DNA of 64,000 nt, taken from positions 330,356-394,355 of the forward strand of contig NZ_PSSW01000005.1 of the NCBI RefSeq assembly GCF_002933295.1, written 5' to 3'. The notes below the pieces were generated by a model that worked only from the letters and a program-made list of their open reading frames with translations, did not search any database and had not been told where the DNA came from. The stretch is from Marinobacter flavimaris (lineage in GTDB: Bacteria; Pseudomonadota; Gammaproteobacteria; Pseudomonadales; Oleiphilaceae). Made by a program: the position numbers and the translations under genes. Shown here piece by piece: positions 36,331-46,403 of the stretch (its first letter is position 1; each line of letters begins with the position of its first letter).

Positions 36331-37808
36331 CAGTCTGCCCTGGCCGGCAGATGGAGACTCAATCGAAGACACTGGTCGCCTCCGGTCACGTCGATATCGC
36401 CAGCAAGCAGTCGGGTGCTTACGAAGAGCATCAGAAGAGCGCTCTGCTGCTCCAGCAGGGGGCGGGAGAGGCGGGTGATTGGCGCCAGCAGATGGCTGTA
36501 CATGTGAAGTGGGCTGGCGCTGGCGACCATGAGGCCGCTTTCGGTCCGGGTCAATTCCAGAGCAGAGCGCTCCAGCCCGGAGGCCTTCATCAGGGTTGCC
36601 AGTGCCTGGCAAAGGGCCATCAACGGTGTTTGTGTTTCGCTCGTGCCTGCCGGGTTCTCCAAGGCGTTCGCGAGAGCCTGGTCAAAGGCTTGCCGGTTCT
36701 GGATGCCGTGCACGTGGCCTGGCTGAAGGGTGCTGAGCTGCCTGCCCACCATTCCGGCAAAGTCTCTTACAAGATCATGCTCAAGCGCGGTTTCCCGGCT
36801 TGCGCGCAGATGGGGTGGCTGGGCAGGAAGTGTGCGAACGGTTGCCAGGGCATCCAGAAAGTCGGCGGTGATCGGTTCGCCGGTAAAACCGTCCACTCGC
36901 TCGTTTAGATGTTCAAGCAGTCTGGCTCGTCGTTGCTGGCGAAGCTCCGCGAACTGTTGTTCTGCAATTGAGCGTGAACGGTCTCTTGCAGAGACCAGGG
37001 TGCGATGTTGGACAAGAGCCTTGCGGAAGAGCGACAGCAATTCGGCTGCGTTCCATGGCTTCTTCTGATAGCGGAAGATCCGGCCCTCGTTAACTGCATC
37101 CATGGCCACATCAACCTCGCCCCAGGCTGACGTGAGAATTCGGACAATTGTCGGGTGCGACTGGCGTAGTTCGTCCAGCAGCTCTTTGCCATGCATCCCG
37201 GGCATTCTCTGGTCTGTCATCACCACCGCGACATCGCTGTCTTTCTGCAACACGAGCTGAGCCTCTTCTGCACTGATGGCGCTCAGCACGCGGAATTCGT
37301 CCTGCATGCGCTCCAACTGCCTCGACAGATAACGGGTGGCAGTCGGTTCGTCATCCACGATCAGAATCGCCGGTTTGGGGCCCTCGTGGGCCTCGCTGGT
37401 ATCCGGAGAGAAGGTTTGTCCTTCGCGGGTAAGCGCGGCTGTGAGCACGTGCGACCGGATAACATCGGGATTGACCGGCTGTTCGAAGCAGCGATCGACC
37501 AGCTGATGGTCGAGCAGTTTCACGAGGAGGTTCAGCGCAATGGCATCTCCTATGAGGATCTTCAGAATCCGGGGGTGGTGGTCCCTGGCCCGTGCCAGTA
37601 GCGACGACTCAAGATAGTCATCAGCGCGGTTCGGAAGCAGAACGATGGCGGTGGGTATGGTGGCAGCCGAGGGCAGGTAGTCGAGTGCCCCCTGGTCAGT
37701 GGCGAACGCGTGAATAACGAAATCGCTGGCAAACAAGGTTTCGAAGTGCTGTCGGTCCTGGTCGTCGTCATACCGGAGAAGGATCTCCGCCGCTCCGCTG
37801 GTCGCCAT
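36330..37808 (-). CDS. Response regulator with one degenerate and one canonical receiver
   Basis: A 492-residue protein. A first receiver-like domain (about 8-120) lacks the phospho-acceptor (AIVLLPNRADDY). A second (about 140-265) is canonical, with AILIVDDEPTATRYL, acceptor Asp in VVMTDQRMPGMHG and Lys in YQKKPWN, and resembles HD-GYP/RpfG-like regulators. The C-terminal half has a coiled coil and a region of unknown type, with no DNA-binding or GGDEF/EAL motif. It is first gene of the operon with the LuxR-type regulator and the kinase. Confidence 0.83.
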   Translation of the reverse strand: MATSGAAEILLRYDDDQDRQHFETLFASDFVIHAFATDQGALDYLPSAATIPTAIVLLPNRADDYLESSLLARARDHHPRILKILIGDAIALNLLVKLLDHQLVDRCFEQPVNPDVIRSHVLTAALTREGQTFSPDTSEAHEGPKPAILIVDDEPTATRYLSRQLERMQDEFRVLSAISAEEAQLVLQKDSDVAVVMTDQRMPGMHGKELLDELRQSHPTIVRILTSAWGEVDVAMDAVNEGRIFRYQKKPWNAAELLSLFRKALVQHRTLVSARDRSRSIAEQQFAELRQQRRARLLEHLNERVDGFTGEPITADFLDALATVRTLPAQPPHLRASRETALEHDLVRDFAGMVGRQLSTLQPGHVHGIQNRQAFDQALANALENPAGTSETQTPLMALCQALATLMKASGLERSALELTRTESGLMVASASPLHMYSHLLAPITRLSRPLLEQQSALLMLFVSTRLLAGDIDVTGGDQCLRLSLHLPARAD

Positions 37809-37869
37809 GATTACTCTGTATCCTGTTAATGGGGTAGGGAAGAGATTAGCAACAACAGTGGCTTAGCGG

Positions 37870-37886
37870 TGTAGGAACTTCCTACA
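37870..37886. promoter_or_regulatory. 17-bp palindrome upstream of the three-gene regulatory operon
   Basis: TGTAGGAACTTCCTACA, arms TGTAGGA/TCCTACA, 62 bp upstream of the regulator start on the minus strand. Together with the site at 30025-30041 it gives the shared form TGTARGAMCTTCYTACA. Autoregulation by the LuxR-type regulator is inferred. Confidence 0.65.
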
Positions 37887-38000
37887 GCAGTGCCTTTGCC
37901 GGCAATGAAAACCTGGTTCTGTGACAGCCTTGGCACTATGGACTGTCCTGGCGTCAGGAGCGACTACACTTACCAGAGGCTCATCGAAAGGGAGATAACC

Positions 38001-38285
38001 ATGACAGTTCCTGAGAATGGTCTGACGAATCACGAAGTCACCATCTGCCTGGCTGGCGGTGCCGTGCTGGGTCCGTTCAATGCGACCTGGAGCAAGGATT
38101 CCGGTGGGGATGTGCGTGAGCTGGTCCGCGAGTACGATGCGTTTCTGCAGGGTGAAAAGCAGCACCGTTACAAGTTTCACCTGCACGACACCTACACCAA
38201 CACCGTTCATACCCTGATCCTCAATTTTGAACAGGTTACGGGCATCTGCGACCATGTCCGGCTCAGATCCCAGGGCGGCGGCTGA
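38001..38285 (+). CDS. Small conserved-looking protein of unknown function
   Basis: A 94-residue protein (MTVPENGLTNHEVTICLAGG) that is probably soluble, with no signal peptide or membrane helix. It is rich in His near the C-terminus (HRYKFHLHDTYTNTVHTLIL). AAGGGAGATAACC precedes the ATG. I do not recognise the family. It lies 67 bp before fumC and could share its transcript. Confidence 0.6.
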   Translation: MTVPENGLTNHEVTICLAGGAVLGPFNATWSKDSGGDVRELVREYDAFLQGEKQHRYKFHLHDTYTNTVHTLILNFEQVTGICDHVRLRSQGGG

Positions 38286-38352
38286 GCCATGGCCGGGCCC
38301 CTGGCGTACACGCCAAGAAGCCCACAGTGCAAATGCACGGACAGGAGGGAAT

Positions 38353-39729
<1,377 letters not shown>

Positions 39730-39756
39730 TCGGTCGTTTCAGAGGGGCGCAAACGC

Positions 39757-40239
39757 TTGCTGATCATCCTGGAGTTGTTTGTGATGCTGGTGCTGGCCAA
39801 CGGCACGCCGGTGGTTGCGGCCGGGCTGCTGAAAAACCGCTGGTCGGCCCCGGTGGACGGCGGTCGACTGCTGTCCGATGGTCGCCCCGTATTTGGTGAA
39901 AGCAAAACCTGGCGGGGTGTTGTATCCGGTGCACTGGCTTGCGGGCTTTTTGCGCTGTTTACCGGGCTGGGATTCGTGTTCGGGCTTCTGTTCGGCCTGC
40001 TGGGGCTGGGAGGAGATCTTCTGAGCAGCTTCATCAAACGTCGAATGGGTTTGGAATCGAGTGCCCGGGCTGTCGGGCTGGATCAGATCCCGGAAGCCCT
40101 CCTGCCCATGCTGCTGGCGATGTGGTGGCTTCCGGTGAGCCTGTGGGTAGTGTTGGTTGTCGTGGTGGTTTTTACCCTGTCCAACATCTATGGCTCACCG
40201 CTGCTCTACCGTCTCGGTATACGCCGGCAGCCCCACTAA
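39757..40239 (+). CDS. CarS-like (CDP-archaeol synthase family, DUF46) membrane protein
   Basis: A 160-residue membrane protein with about four helices. It has the CDP-alcohol cytidylyltransferase-like pattern of the CarS/DUF46 family: FGESKTWRG, GLGGDLLSSFIKRRMGLESS and GLDQIPEALLP. In archaea CarS activates archaeol with CTP; bacterial members probably modify a lipid alcohol or phosphatidate in a way not known to me. The start is TTG at 39757 behind AGAGGGG; a GTG and an ATG follow nine codons later. The end overlaps the converging metallophosphoesterase gene by four bases. Confidence 0.82.
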   Translation: MLIILELFVMLVLANGTPVVAAGLLKNRWSAPVDGGRLLSDGRPVFGESKTWRGVVSGALACGLFALFTGLGFVFGLLFGLLGLGGDLLSSFIKRRMGLESSARAVGLDQIPEALLPMLLAMWWLPVSLWVVLVVVVVFTLSNIYGSPLLYRLGIRRQPH

Positions 40240-41210
40240 ACCGGGCCGCGAGTCAGGGTGTGAAGGGTTACTTCCGGCGGGCAGTTCAGGCGAACGTTTA
40301 CCACGGACGTTCCGGAACCCGGTGAGGTGTAGCCCTGCATACCGTTCATCCGCCAGTAACCTCGACCGAGTGTGCGCGGGCAGTCAGAGTCGAGAGTCAC
40401 CGGTATACCGCCGGGCAGGCAGATCTGGCCGCCGTGTGTGTGGCCGCAGAGAAAGACGTCGTAGCCGGCGTGGGCAGCCTCGCGCCAGATCTCCGGCGTA
40501 TGGCTGAGCAGGATGCTGGTGCCTCCCGCAGGGATATTGTCCCCCGCCTGGTGCAGGTTGTGGACCTTGAAGAAGTGGGCGTCGTCCACACCCGCGAGGT
40601 ACAGGGTCTGGCCTCCCCGTTCAATGGGCGCCATTTCGTTCATCAGCAGTTGGTAACCCATGTCTTCCAATGCCGGTACCATGCGAACGCTGTCGTGGTT
40701 ACCCAGAACCGCATAGGGCTTGCTTTTTATACCGTCCCTCAGCCGCGCCATGCCGTCCAGGGCGCCCTCAATCGGGCCCCACGTGAGTTTCCGGTAGTCG
40801 CCGGTCAACACGCACAGATCGTAGTCTAACGGTTCGATCTGGCGCAGGACTGCCTGCAGGTTGGCTTCGTCCATGTCTACGTGCAGGTCGGTCAGATGCA
40901 GAATGCGAAAGCCCTCGAAGGCTTCCGGCAGGCCGGGAAGCTGGAAATGATTGTGCACGGTGTTCAGACGCCGGCTGTTGCTCTGGCCCCGGCCCCAAAG
41001 GCCAACCATGCGCAAACAGGTACGGATAAAGCCGGGCGCCGTGGCCCAGTTTTCCAGATGGAATGAGCTGTGATCCTGCCCGAATACCTTCGCTTCAGCT
41101 TCCCGTTCAATGCCGAGCCTCTGGCGGGCGTGAACAGGGCCGAGCCTCAGGCTCAGGCGGTATTCCAGGAGTTCATCCTGGTTCTCCGGTGTACGAGCCC
41201 TTGCCGTCAT
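40236..41210 (-). CDS. YkuE-like metallophosphoesterase
   Basis: A 324-residue calcineurin-like phosphoesterase. The metal motifs in order are LTDLHVD, LTGDYRK, LGNHDS, LLSHTPE and CGHTHGGQI. Related proteins include YkuE/YaeI-type phosphodiesterases acting on lipid or UDP-linked substrates at the membrane. No clear N-terminal membrane helix is present. The start at 41210 has GGGAAG upstream. The protein begins with about 95 residues ahead of the catalytic domain that I cannot place. Confidence 0.85.
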   Translation of the reverse strand: MTARARTPENQDELLEYRLSLRLGPVHARQRLGIEREAEAKVFGQDHSSFHLENWATAPGFIRTCLRMVGLWGRGQSNSRRLNTVHNHFQLPGLPEAFEGFRILHLTDLHVDMDEANLQAVLRQIEPLDYDLCVLTGDYRKLTWGPIEGALDGMARLRDGIKSKPYAVLGNHDSVRMVPALEDMGYQLLMNEMAPIERGGQTLYLAGVDDAHFFKVHNLHQAGDNIPAGGTSILLSHTPEIWREAAHAGYDVFLCGHTHGGQICLPGGIPVTLDSDCPRTLGRGYWRMNGMQGYTSPGSGTSVVNVRLNCPPEVTLHTLTRGPV

Positions 41211-41375
41211 TTTTCTTCCCTTATATGCCGAGCCGGGCATGGCCGATGTACTGAGTGGCAAACCCTGTCTGTCATTATGGATGGCCTTCGAAGGTATGCA
41301 ACCAAAACGACACAATGTTCATGTTTGATGACACACTGGCCGTGAAACCAGCGGAGCAACAGACTCAGGAGATTT

Positions 41376-42557
41376 ATGACGGAACCATCGAGTGATGACA
41401 GGCTGTCGTTCAGCCAGATTTTCCTGCTGTTCCTTCGGCTGGGGCTGACGTCGTTTGGTGGTCCGGCAGCGCATCTCGGATTCTTTCACGATGAATTTGT
41501 CAAACGTCGGCGGTGGCTCTCAGACAGTGCCTACGCAGAAGTTGTGGCCCTCTGCCAGTTGCTGCCGGGACCGGCTTCCAGCCAGGTCGGTCTAACCATC
41601 GGGTTCCTGCGCGGTCATTACCGCGGCGCACTCGCAGCGTGGCTGGGGTTCACCCTGCCATCGGCGGTGATTATGATTGGTCTTGCGCTGGGATTGAGCG
41701 CCTGGCCAGAGGCCAGCAGTGGCGGCTGGATACAGGGTCTCAAGTTGTTTGTGGTGGCGGTGGTGGCCCAGGCGGTCTGGCAGATGGGAAAAACCCTGTG
41801 CCCGGACCGTCCCCGAATCGCCATGGCTTTGCTGGTAGCGGTGAGCCTTCTGGTGATGGGCGAAACCTGGATGCAGATACTGGCGTTGGTCATTGCCGGG
41901 GCTGTGGGTTCCTTTCTGGGGTTGGGGAGCGGAGAGGCATCTGAGCCGCTGCATGTGCCACTGCAATCCCGGAAACCTGCGCTTTTTGCAGGGGCCTTTT
42001 TGATTCTGTTGTTGGTTTCCTTCCTGCCTCAGGCCACCGGCAGTCTTGGCTGGATAGGCGCTGAAATGTACCGGGCCGGTGCCCTGGTGTTTGGCGGCGG
42101 ACATGTAGTGCTGCCCTGGCTGCAGGAGGGCTTCGTGGCCTCCGGTGCCATGCCGGCGGACACTTTCCTGGCGGGGTATGGCGTTGCCCAGGCTATGCCG
42201 GGACCGCTGTTTTCCTTTTCAGGATTTCTGGGTGGTTCACAGGCCGGTGTTCTCGGTGGTGTGATTGCGGTACTGGCTGTGTTCCTCCCTGGAACCCTGC
42301 TTGTATTCGCCGGTCTTCCCCTATGGAGCTGGCTTCGGGAGCATCGTCGCGCCCGGTCAGCGCTGGCCGGCGTAAATGCAGGCGTGGTGGGGTTGTTGCT
42401 GGCGGCTCTCTACGATCCGGTCTGGGTCTCCGCCGTCCATGGTGCGCATGATCTGGCACTCGTGCTCGCCATTTGGGTCTGTCTCGCTGTCTGGCGGGTT
42501 CCGGTCTGGGTACTGGCGCCGCTGAGTGCGCTGGCTGGAGTGATCCTGCTGTCCTGA
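41376..42557 (+). CDS. chrA: Chromate transporter ChrA
   Basis: A 393-residue membrane protein with two homologous CHR halves. The first begins FLLFLRLGLTSFGGPAAHLG and contains LCQLLPGPASSQVG; the second has GALVFGGGHVVLPWLQEGFV and YGVAQAMPGPLFSFSGFLGG. This is the long-chain ChrA form, which expels chromate across the inner membrane. AGGAGATTT precedes the ATG. No chrB or chromate regulator is adjacent. Confidence 0.92.
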   Translation: MTEPSSDDRLSFSQIFLLFLRLGLTSFGGPAAHLGFFHDEFVKRRRWLSDSAYAEVVALCQLLPGPASSQVGLTIGFLRGHYRGALAAWLGFTLPSAVIMIGLALGLSAWPEASSGGWIQGLKLFVVAVVAQAVWQMGKTLCPDRPRIAMALLVAVSLLVMGETWMQILALVIAGAVGSFLGLGSGEASEPLHVPLQSRKPALFAGAFLILLLVSFLPQATGSLGWIGAEMYRAGALVFGGGHVVLPWLQEGFVASGAMPADTFLAGYGVAQAMPGPLFSFSGFLGGSQAGVLGGVIAVLAVFLPGTLLVFAGLPLWSWLREHRRARSALAGVNAGVVGLLLAALYDPVWVSAVHGAHDLALVLAIWVCLAVWRVPVWVLAPLSALAGVILLS

Positions 42558-42669
42558 TCAACGTACATATAATCCCCTCTTCCTGAGCCGGCACATGGGT
42601 TGTCAAATCAGCAGGTTTCCAGCCACAATCGAGCGGTTAAAGGCAGATAATTCGAACGCAGAGGTTACC

Positions 42670-43323
42670 ATGACGACATCCTGCAGTATCCCGGGTCTCA
42701 ACGTACCACGTAGCCGTTTTCCCGATCCTGAACAGGACCTGCCGGCGGCCGAGGGCGAACAGCGTGTCGTGCTGGCTGGCGGCTGTTTCTGGTGTGTGGA
42801 AGCCGTTTTCCTGGCCATCGATGGCGTAACCAGTGTTGAGTCCGGTTACGCTGGCGGTCACGCCAGCTCTGCCAATTATGAGGCCGTATGCTCAGGTACT
42901 ACCGGTCACGCAGAAGTGGTGGATGTTCACTATGACCCTGCCAGGGTCAGTTTTGGCGAACTGCTAAAGGTGTTCTTCTCGGTTGCTCACGATCCCACCC
43001 AGTTGAACCGCCAGGGCAACGACCGGGGCACCCAGTACCGCTCGGCTGTGTTCTACGAGACTGCCGAACAGCGGCGGGTAGCCGAGGCCTACATCCACCA
43101 GCTCAATCAGGCCGAAGTGTACCCGGATCCGATAGTGACCACGCTGGAGCCGCTGGAGGCATTTTACCCGGCAGAAGAGTACCACCAGAATTTTGCTGCC
43201 CGTAATCCCTACCAGCCATACATCATGGCCGTGGCCGCCCCGAAAATGGAAAAGCTTGTAGACAGCTATCCTGATCGCCTGAAGCCGGAATTTACAGACA
43301 ACGACGCAGGCAGCACCGCCTGA
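42670..43323 (+). CDS. msrA: Peptide-methionine (S)-S-oxide reductase MsrA
   Basis: A 217-residue MsrA with catalytic Cys in [12 protein letters not shown] and the family segments [20 protein letters not shown] and EDYHQN-like [17 protein letters not shown]. It reduces the S-epimer of methionine sulfoxide. The start at 42670 is chosen; the longer frame upstream is not supported. msrB follows after 11 bp. Confidence 0.95.
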   Translation: MTTSCSIPGLNVPRSRFPDPEQDLPAAEGEQRVVLAGGCFWCVEAVFLAIDGVTSVESGYAGGHASSANYEAVCSGTTGHAEVVDVHYDPARVSFGELLKVFFSVAHDPTQLNRQGNDRGTQYRSAVFYETAEQRRVAEAYIHQLNQAEVYPDPIVTTLEPLEAFYPAEEYHQNFAARNPYQPYIMAVAAPKMEKLVDSYPDRLKPEFTDNDAGSTA

Positions 43324-43334
43324 GGAGGCAGACT

Positions 43335-43760
43335 ATGGGAGTTTCCGCTGCAGGTTATGACCTGACACCACTAAACGAAGCACAGGTTGAGGAGAAAGCT
43401 GCGGATCTGACATCGGAAGAGCGGCGCGTACTGCTCGACCATGGCACCGAGCATCCGTTCTGCGGAACCTTGCTGGATAACAAAAAAGCCGGTGTTTACC
43501 ACTGCCGGCTTTGCGATCTGCCTTTGTTCAGCTCGGACTCGAAGTTTGACTCGGGAACCGGCTGGCCGAGTTTCTTCCAGCCCTTTGATCCGGAGCATAT
43601 CCGCTACATTGAGGACACGAGTCTTGGCATGACCCGCACCGAAATCCGCTGTCCCCGTTGCGACAGCCATCTCGGCCATGTCTTTCCTGACGGCCCGCCG
43701 CCAACCGGGCAGCGCTACTGCCTGAACTCGGTTGCCATGGTGTTTCAGGAAAACGCCTGA
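43335..43760 (+). CDS. msrB: Peptide-methionine (R)-S-oxide reductase MsrB
   Basis: A 141-residue MsrB. Zinc cysteines lie in [10 protein letters not shown] and [14 protein letters not shown], and the catalytic Cys in RYCLNSVAM. It reduces the R-epimer of methionine sulfoxide and complements MsrA. GAGGAGGCAG precedes the ATG, and the two genes form one operon ended by the hairpin at 43764-43789. Confidence 0.95.
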   Translation: MGVSAAGYDLTPLNEAQVEEKAADLTSEERRVLLDHGTEHPFCGTLLDNKKAGVYHCRLCDLPLFSSDSKFDSGTGWPSFFQPFDPEHIRYIEDTSLGMTRTEIRCPRCDSHLGHVFPDGPPPTGQRYCLNSVAMVFQENA

Positions 43761-43763
43761 GAC

Positions 43764-43789
43764 GAAAAAAAGGGGGCCGCAGGGCCCCC
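43764..43789 (-). terminator. Terminator between msrB and the converging cytochrome gene
   Basis: GGGGGCC-CTGC-GGCCCCC stem followed on the minus strand by CTTTTTTTT, a strong terminator for the cytochrome/sulfite dehydrogenase operon. On the plus strand only a weak T-rich tail (GATTCTATTT) follows, so it may act in both directions. Confidence 0.85.
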
Positions 43790-43793
43790 GATT

Positions 43794-44114
43794 CTATTTA
43801 TTGCCGCCTGTCACAGTCGCCACGTAGTGGGCCACAGCATTTATCTGTTCCTCAGACAGCGACTCGTTGAACGCCGGCATGACACCCACCCCGCTGGTTA
43901 CGGCATTGACCACCTGTTCCATCGTGGGTTTGAGTTCATCGAGATCCGGGCCGATGGCACCAGCCGAACCGGCGTCCGCCAGGGTATGGCATATGGTGCA
44001 GGAAGGTTGTGCCTCCTGAGTGAATACCTGTTTCCCCTTGTCAAAGTCGCTGGCGATCGTCAGGGGCGACAGTCCTATCAGGGCTATGGCGCCCAGTACT
44101 GCAGTTTTTCTCAT
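43794..44114 (-). CDS. sorB: Periplasmic monoheme cytochrome c, SorB-like
   Basis: A 106-residue class I cytochrome c. It has a signal peptide (MRKTAVLGAIALIGLSPLTI, cleaved near IAS-DF), heme motif SCTICHT and an axial Met in GVGVMPAFNESLS. It lies 58 bp downstream of a molybdenum sulfite dehydrogenase-like gene, the arrangement of SorAB, so it should accept electrons from that enzyme. Confidence 0.85.
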   Translation of the reverse strand: MRKTAVLGAIALIGLSPLTIASDFDKGKQVFTQEAQPSCTICHTLADAGSAGAIGPDLDELKPTMEQVVNAVTSGVGVMPAFNESLSEEQINAVAHYVATVTGGNK

Positions 44115-44172
44115 ATCATTGCTTTCCGGATAGGTCGGAGCCGCCGTACTCCCGGGTCGGCTCCGCCAATGA

Positions 44173-45399
44173 TCAACTGATGGCAACCGTGACTCCGTGG
44201 TCGCTCCAGCCATTGTGACCGTAGCCACGTTCGTTCTCGATCCGACCCTCAGGCTGGGTGTTGCCCTGCACGTCGGTCGCCCGGCTGACAATCCGGTGCT
44301 CTCCGGCCGCTAGATCCGCTGCCAGGACAAACGGCCTCCAGGCATAGGGACCAAGGTCCGGTCCCAGGAAACGAGCCTGTTTCCAGGTTTTACCACCATC
44401 CACTGAAACGTCGACTTTTTCGAGCGGAACAGTGCCACCGAAAGCGACGCCATAGATCATATTGCGACCGCTCTGACCGCTTTCCAGAGGCGATGTTACC
44501 CAGGATTTGACGTTCATTTCCCACATGGAAGGCTGATCCGGGGCGCCTTTCACGCCGACATCACGAACCCGGTAGCCTGAAGCCTGGATCTTGGCGTCCG
44601 TCTGGTTTTCGGTGAAGGCAACGTTCTTGACGTACTTCACGTTATTCACGCCGTAGTAACCCGGCACAACCATTCTTAGCGGGCCACCGTGCGTGTGGGT
44701 CAGAGGCTCGTCATTCATTTCCCAGGCCAGCAATGCGGTTTCCATGGCACGGGTGGGAACGGAACGTTCCACGATAATCGTTTTCGGGTCCAGGCCGTCG
44801 GGAAGTGTCTCGCCGCCGGTGCTGGTGATGTACCGGGTACCGTCAACAGGGCCGCCAAGAGCCTCCACAACATCTTTCAGCGGTACACCGGTCCACATGA
44901 TGCAGCCCGCAGCGCCAACAGACCATTGGGTACCACTGGCGCCATGGGGGAAGAAGGCGCGACCGTTACCGGAACACTGTAATACGGAGGCAACGGTGGT
45001 AACCCCCATCTGTTTCAGGTCGCCGACCGTCAGGGTTCGGGGGTTTTTCACGCCCTCCATCCGCACCTCCCAGGCATCCGGGTTATCGGTTACCGAGGCT
45101 GGTGGCGCGGGCAGGTTATTACGAACGAACAAGCGGTCACTTGAGGTGATAACGCCATTGCCGATTGCCCCCCGTTGGGTTTCCATCGTGTTTGCGCTGT
45201 GAACAATCAGGGCGTTGCGTTCTTTCCAGGCGGCGTAATCCGGGAGTGATTTTGGTTCATCGGCTTTGGCAAGGGGCGTAAATCCCAGCACGCTTACCGC
45301 GGCCATGGCGCCGGCACTGCCAAGTAGCAGGGTGCGGCGGGAGGGGTTCTGAAGGCCCGGGTCATTCGGGCCGCGCATCAGCGCTGATTCCTGCTTCAT
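44173..45399 (-). CDS. sorA: Sulfite dehydrogenase molybdopterin subunit, SorA/SoxC-like
   Basis: A 408-residue sulfite oxidase-family enzyme with a Tat signal (SRRTLLLGSAGAMAAVSVLG). The molybdenum-ligating Cys is in VLQCSGNGRAFF, with further family segments LTHTHGGPLRMVVPGYYGVN and the C-terminal dimerisation domain (VDVSVDGGKTWKQARFLG). It oxidises sulfite to sulfate in the periplasm and passes electrons to the cytochrome c encoded next. The start at 45399 has AAGGAGACGG upstream. No other sox genes are present, which favours SorA over SoxC. Confidence 0.87.
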   Translation of the reverse strand: MKQESALMRGPNDPGLQNPSRRTLLLGSAGAMAAVSVLGFTPLAKADEPKSLPDYAAWKERNALIVHSANTMETQRGAIGNGVITSSDRLFVRNNLPAPPASVTDNPDAWEVRMEGVKNPRTLTVGDLKQMGVTTVASVLQCSGNGRAFFPHGASGTQWSVGAAGCIMWTGVPLKDVVEALGGPVDGTRYITSTGGETLPDGLDPKTIIVERSVPTRAMETALLAWEMNDEPLTHTHGGPLRMVVPGYYGVNNVKYVKNVAFTENQTDAKIQASGYRVRDVGVKGAPDQPSMWEMNVKSWVTSPLESGQSGRNMIYGVAFGGTVPLEKVDVSVDGGKTWKQARFLGPDLGPYAWRPFVLAADLAAGEHRIVSRATDVQGNTQPEGRIENERGYGHNGWSDHGVTVAIS

Positions 45400-45613
45400 T
45401 ATCCGTCTCCTTCTTAGGGTTGTCGTCGGACGGTGGGACTGCTTTTTCAATTCTTCGCGGTTATATCCTTATACCTTATAGGTAATGGTCAAAAATTAAG
45501 CAATACTTTTGTGTGTTATTCAACGGGTTTTTCAGTCGCTATAATTCGCCCCCTATTGAACGCGCAGCAACGAGGCCGCGAACGAACCCGGGAAACAGAG
45601 AAGGGTCGCTGAG

Positions 45614-46378
45614 ATGATTCGATTGAAGATGAATCCGCTAACGGAGTCAGCAACGCTTCTTCGGCGGGCGGGTGTGGTTCTGGGCAGTGTCGGATTGACA
45701 GCACTCTTTTCCCTGTTGGTTTTGCTCAGGGCGCTGTTCGGGAGGTTGAACCGGCCCATCGTCGACAAATACTGCCGCGAGTGGTCGGCCTCGCTGTTAC
45801 GACTGGTTCGTGCCAGCCTCACCGTACGCGGGCAAGTGCCTGATTTCGGCGACGGGCGCCGGTACATCATCATGTGCACTCATGCCAGCCACTATGATAT
45901 TCCGGTTACCTTCGTATCGTTGCCGGGATCGATCCGTATGCTGGCAAAAAAGGAGCTGTTCAGTATCCCGCTGCTGGGGCAGGCCATGCGTGCAGCGGAA
46001 TTCCCCTCAGTAGACCGCTCCAATCGGCAACGTGCAGTCAGGGATCTGGAGAAGGCGCGGGCGATGATGGAAAGTGGAATCGTGCTCTGGGCCGCGCCCG
46101 AGGGAACCCGCTCGCCGGACGGAAAACTTCTGCCTTTCAAGAAAGGCTGTTTTCACCTGGCGCTGGATACTGAGGCGGTGATCGTGCCGGTGGCCGTGCG
46201 GGGTATCCACCGTGTTTTACCGGCCCGCACCTGGCAGATCAACCTCGGGCAGCCGGTGGATGTGAGGGTAGGAGAACCGCTGGATACGGCAGGAAAGACC
46301 AAAGCCGACCTGGACGAAGTCATGACCGAGGTGCGCGCAAGGCTGACGGAGCTGTTGGGAGACGGTGAAGCCGGTTAG
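45614..46378 (+). CDS. plsC: 1-acyl-sn-glycerol-3-phosphate acyltransferase
   Basis: A 254-residue membrane-bound acyltransferase. An N-terminal hydrophobic helix (VVLGSVGLTALFSLLVLLRA) is followed by the catalytic motif THASHYDIP (HX4D), MLAKKELFSIPLLGQAMRAA and the glycerol-phosphate-binding APEGTRSPDGKL. It makes phosphatidate from lysophosphatidate. The genome may hold other PlsC paralogues, so the exact acyl substrate is open. Confidence 0.9.
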   Translation: MIRLKMNPLTESATLLRRAGVVLGSVGLTALFSLLVLLRALFGRLNRPIVDKYCREWSASLLRLVRASLTVRGQVPDFGDGRRYIIMCTHASHYDIPVTFVSLPGSIRMLAKKELFSIPLLGQAMRAAEFPSVDRSNRQRAVRDLEKARAMMESGIVLWAAPEGTRSPDGKLLPFKKGCFHLALDTEAVIVPVAVRGIHRVLPARTWQINLGQPVDVRVGEPLDTAGKTKADLDEVMTEVRARLTELLGDGEAG

Positions 46379-46403
46379 CACCGGCCTCACATCGGCACGC
46401 AGA

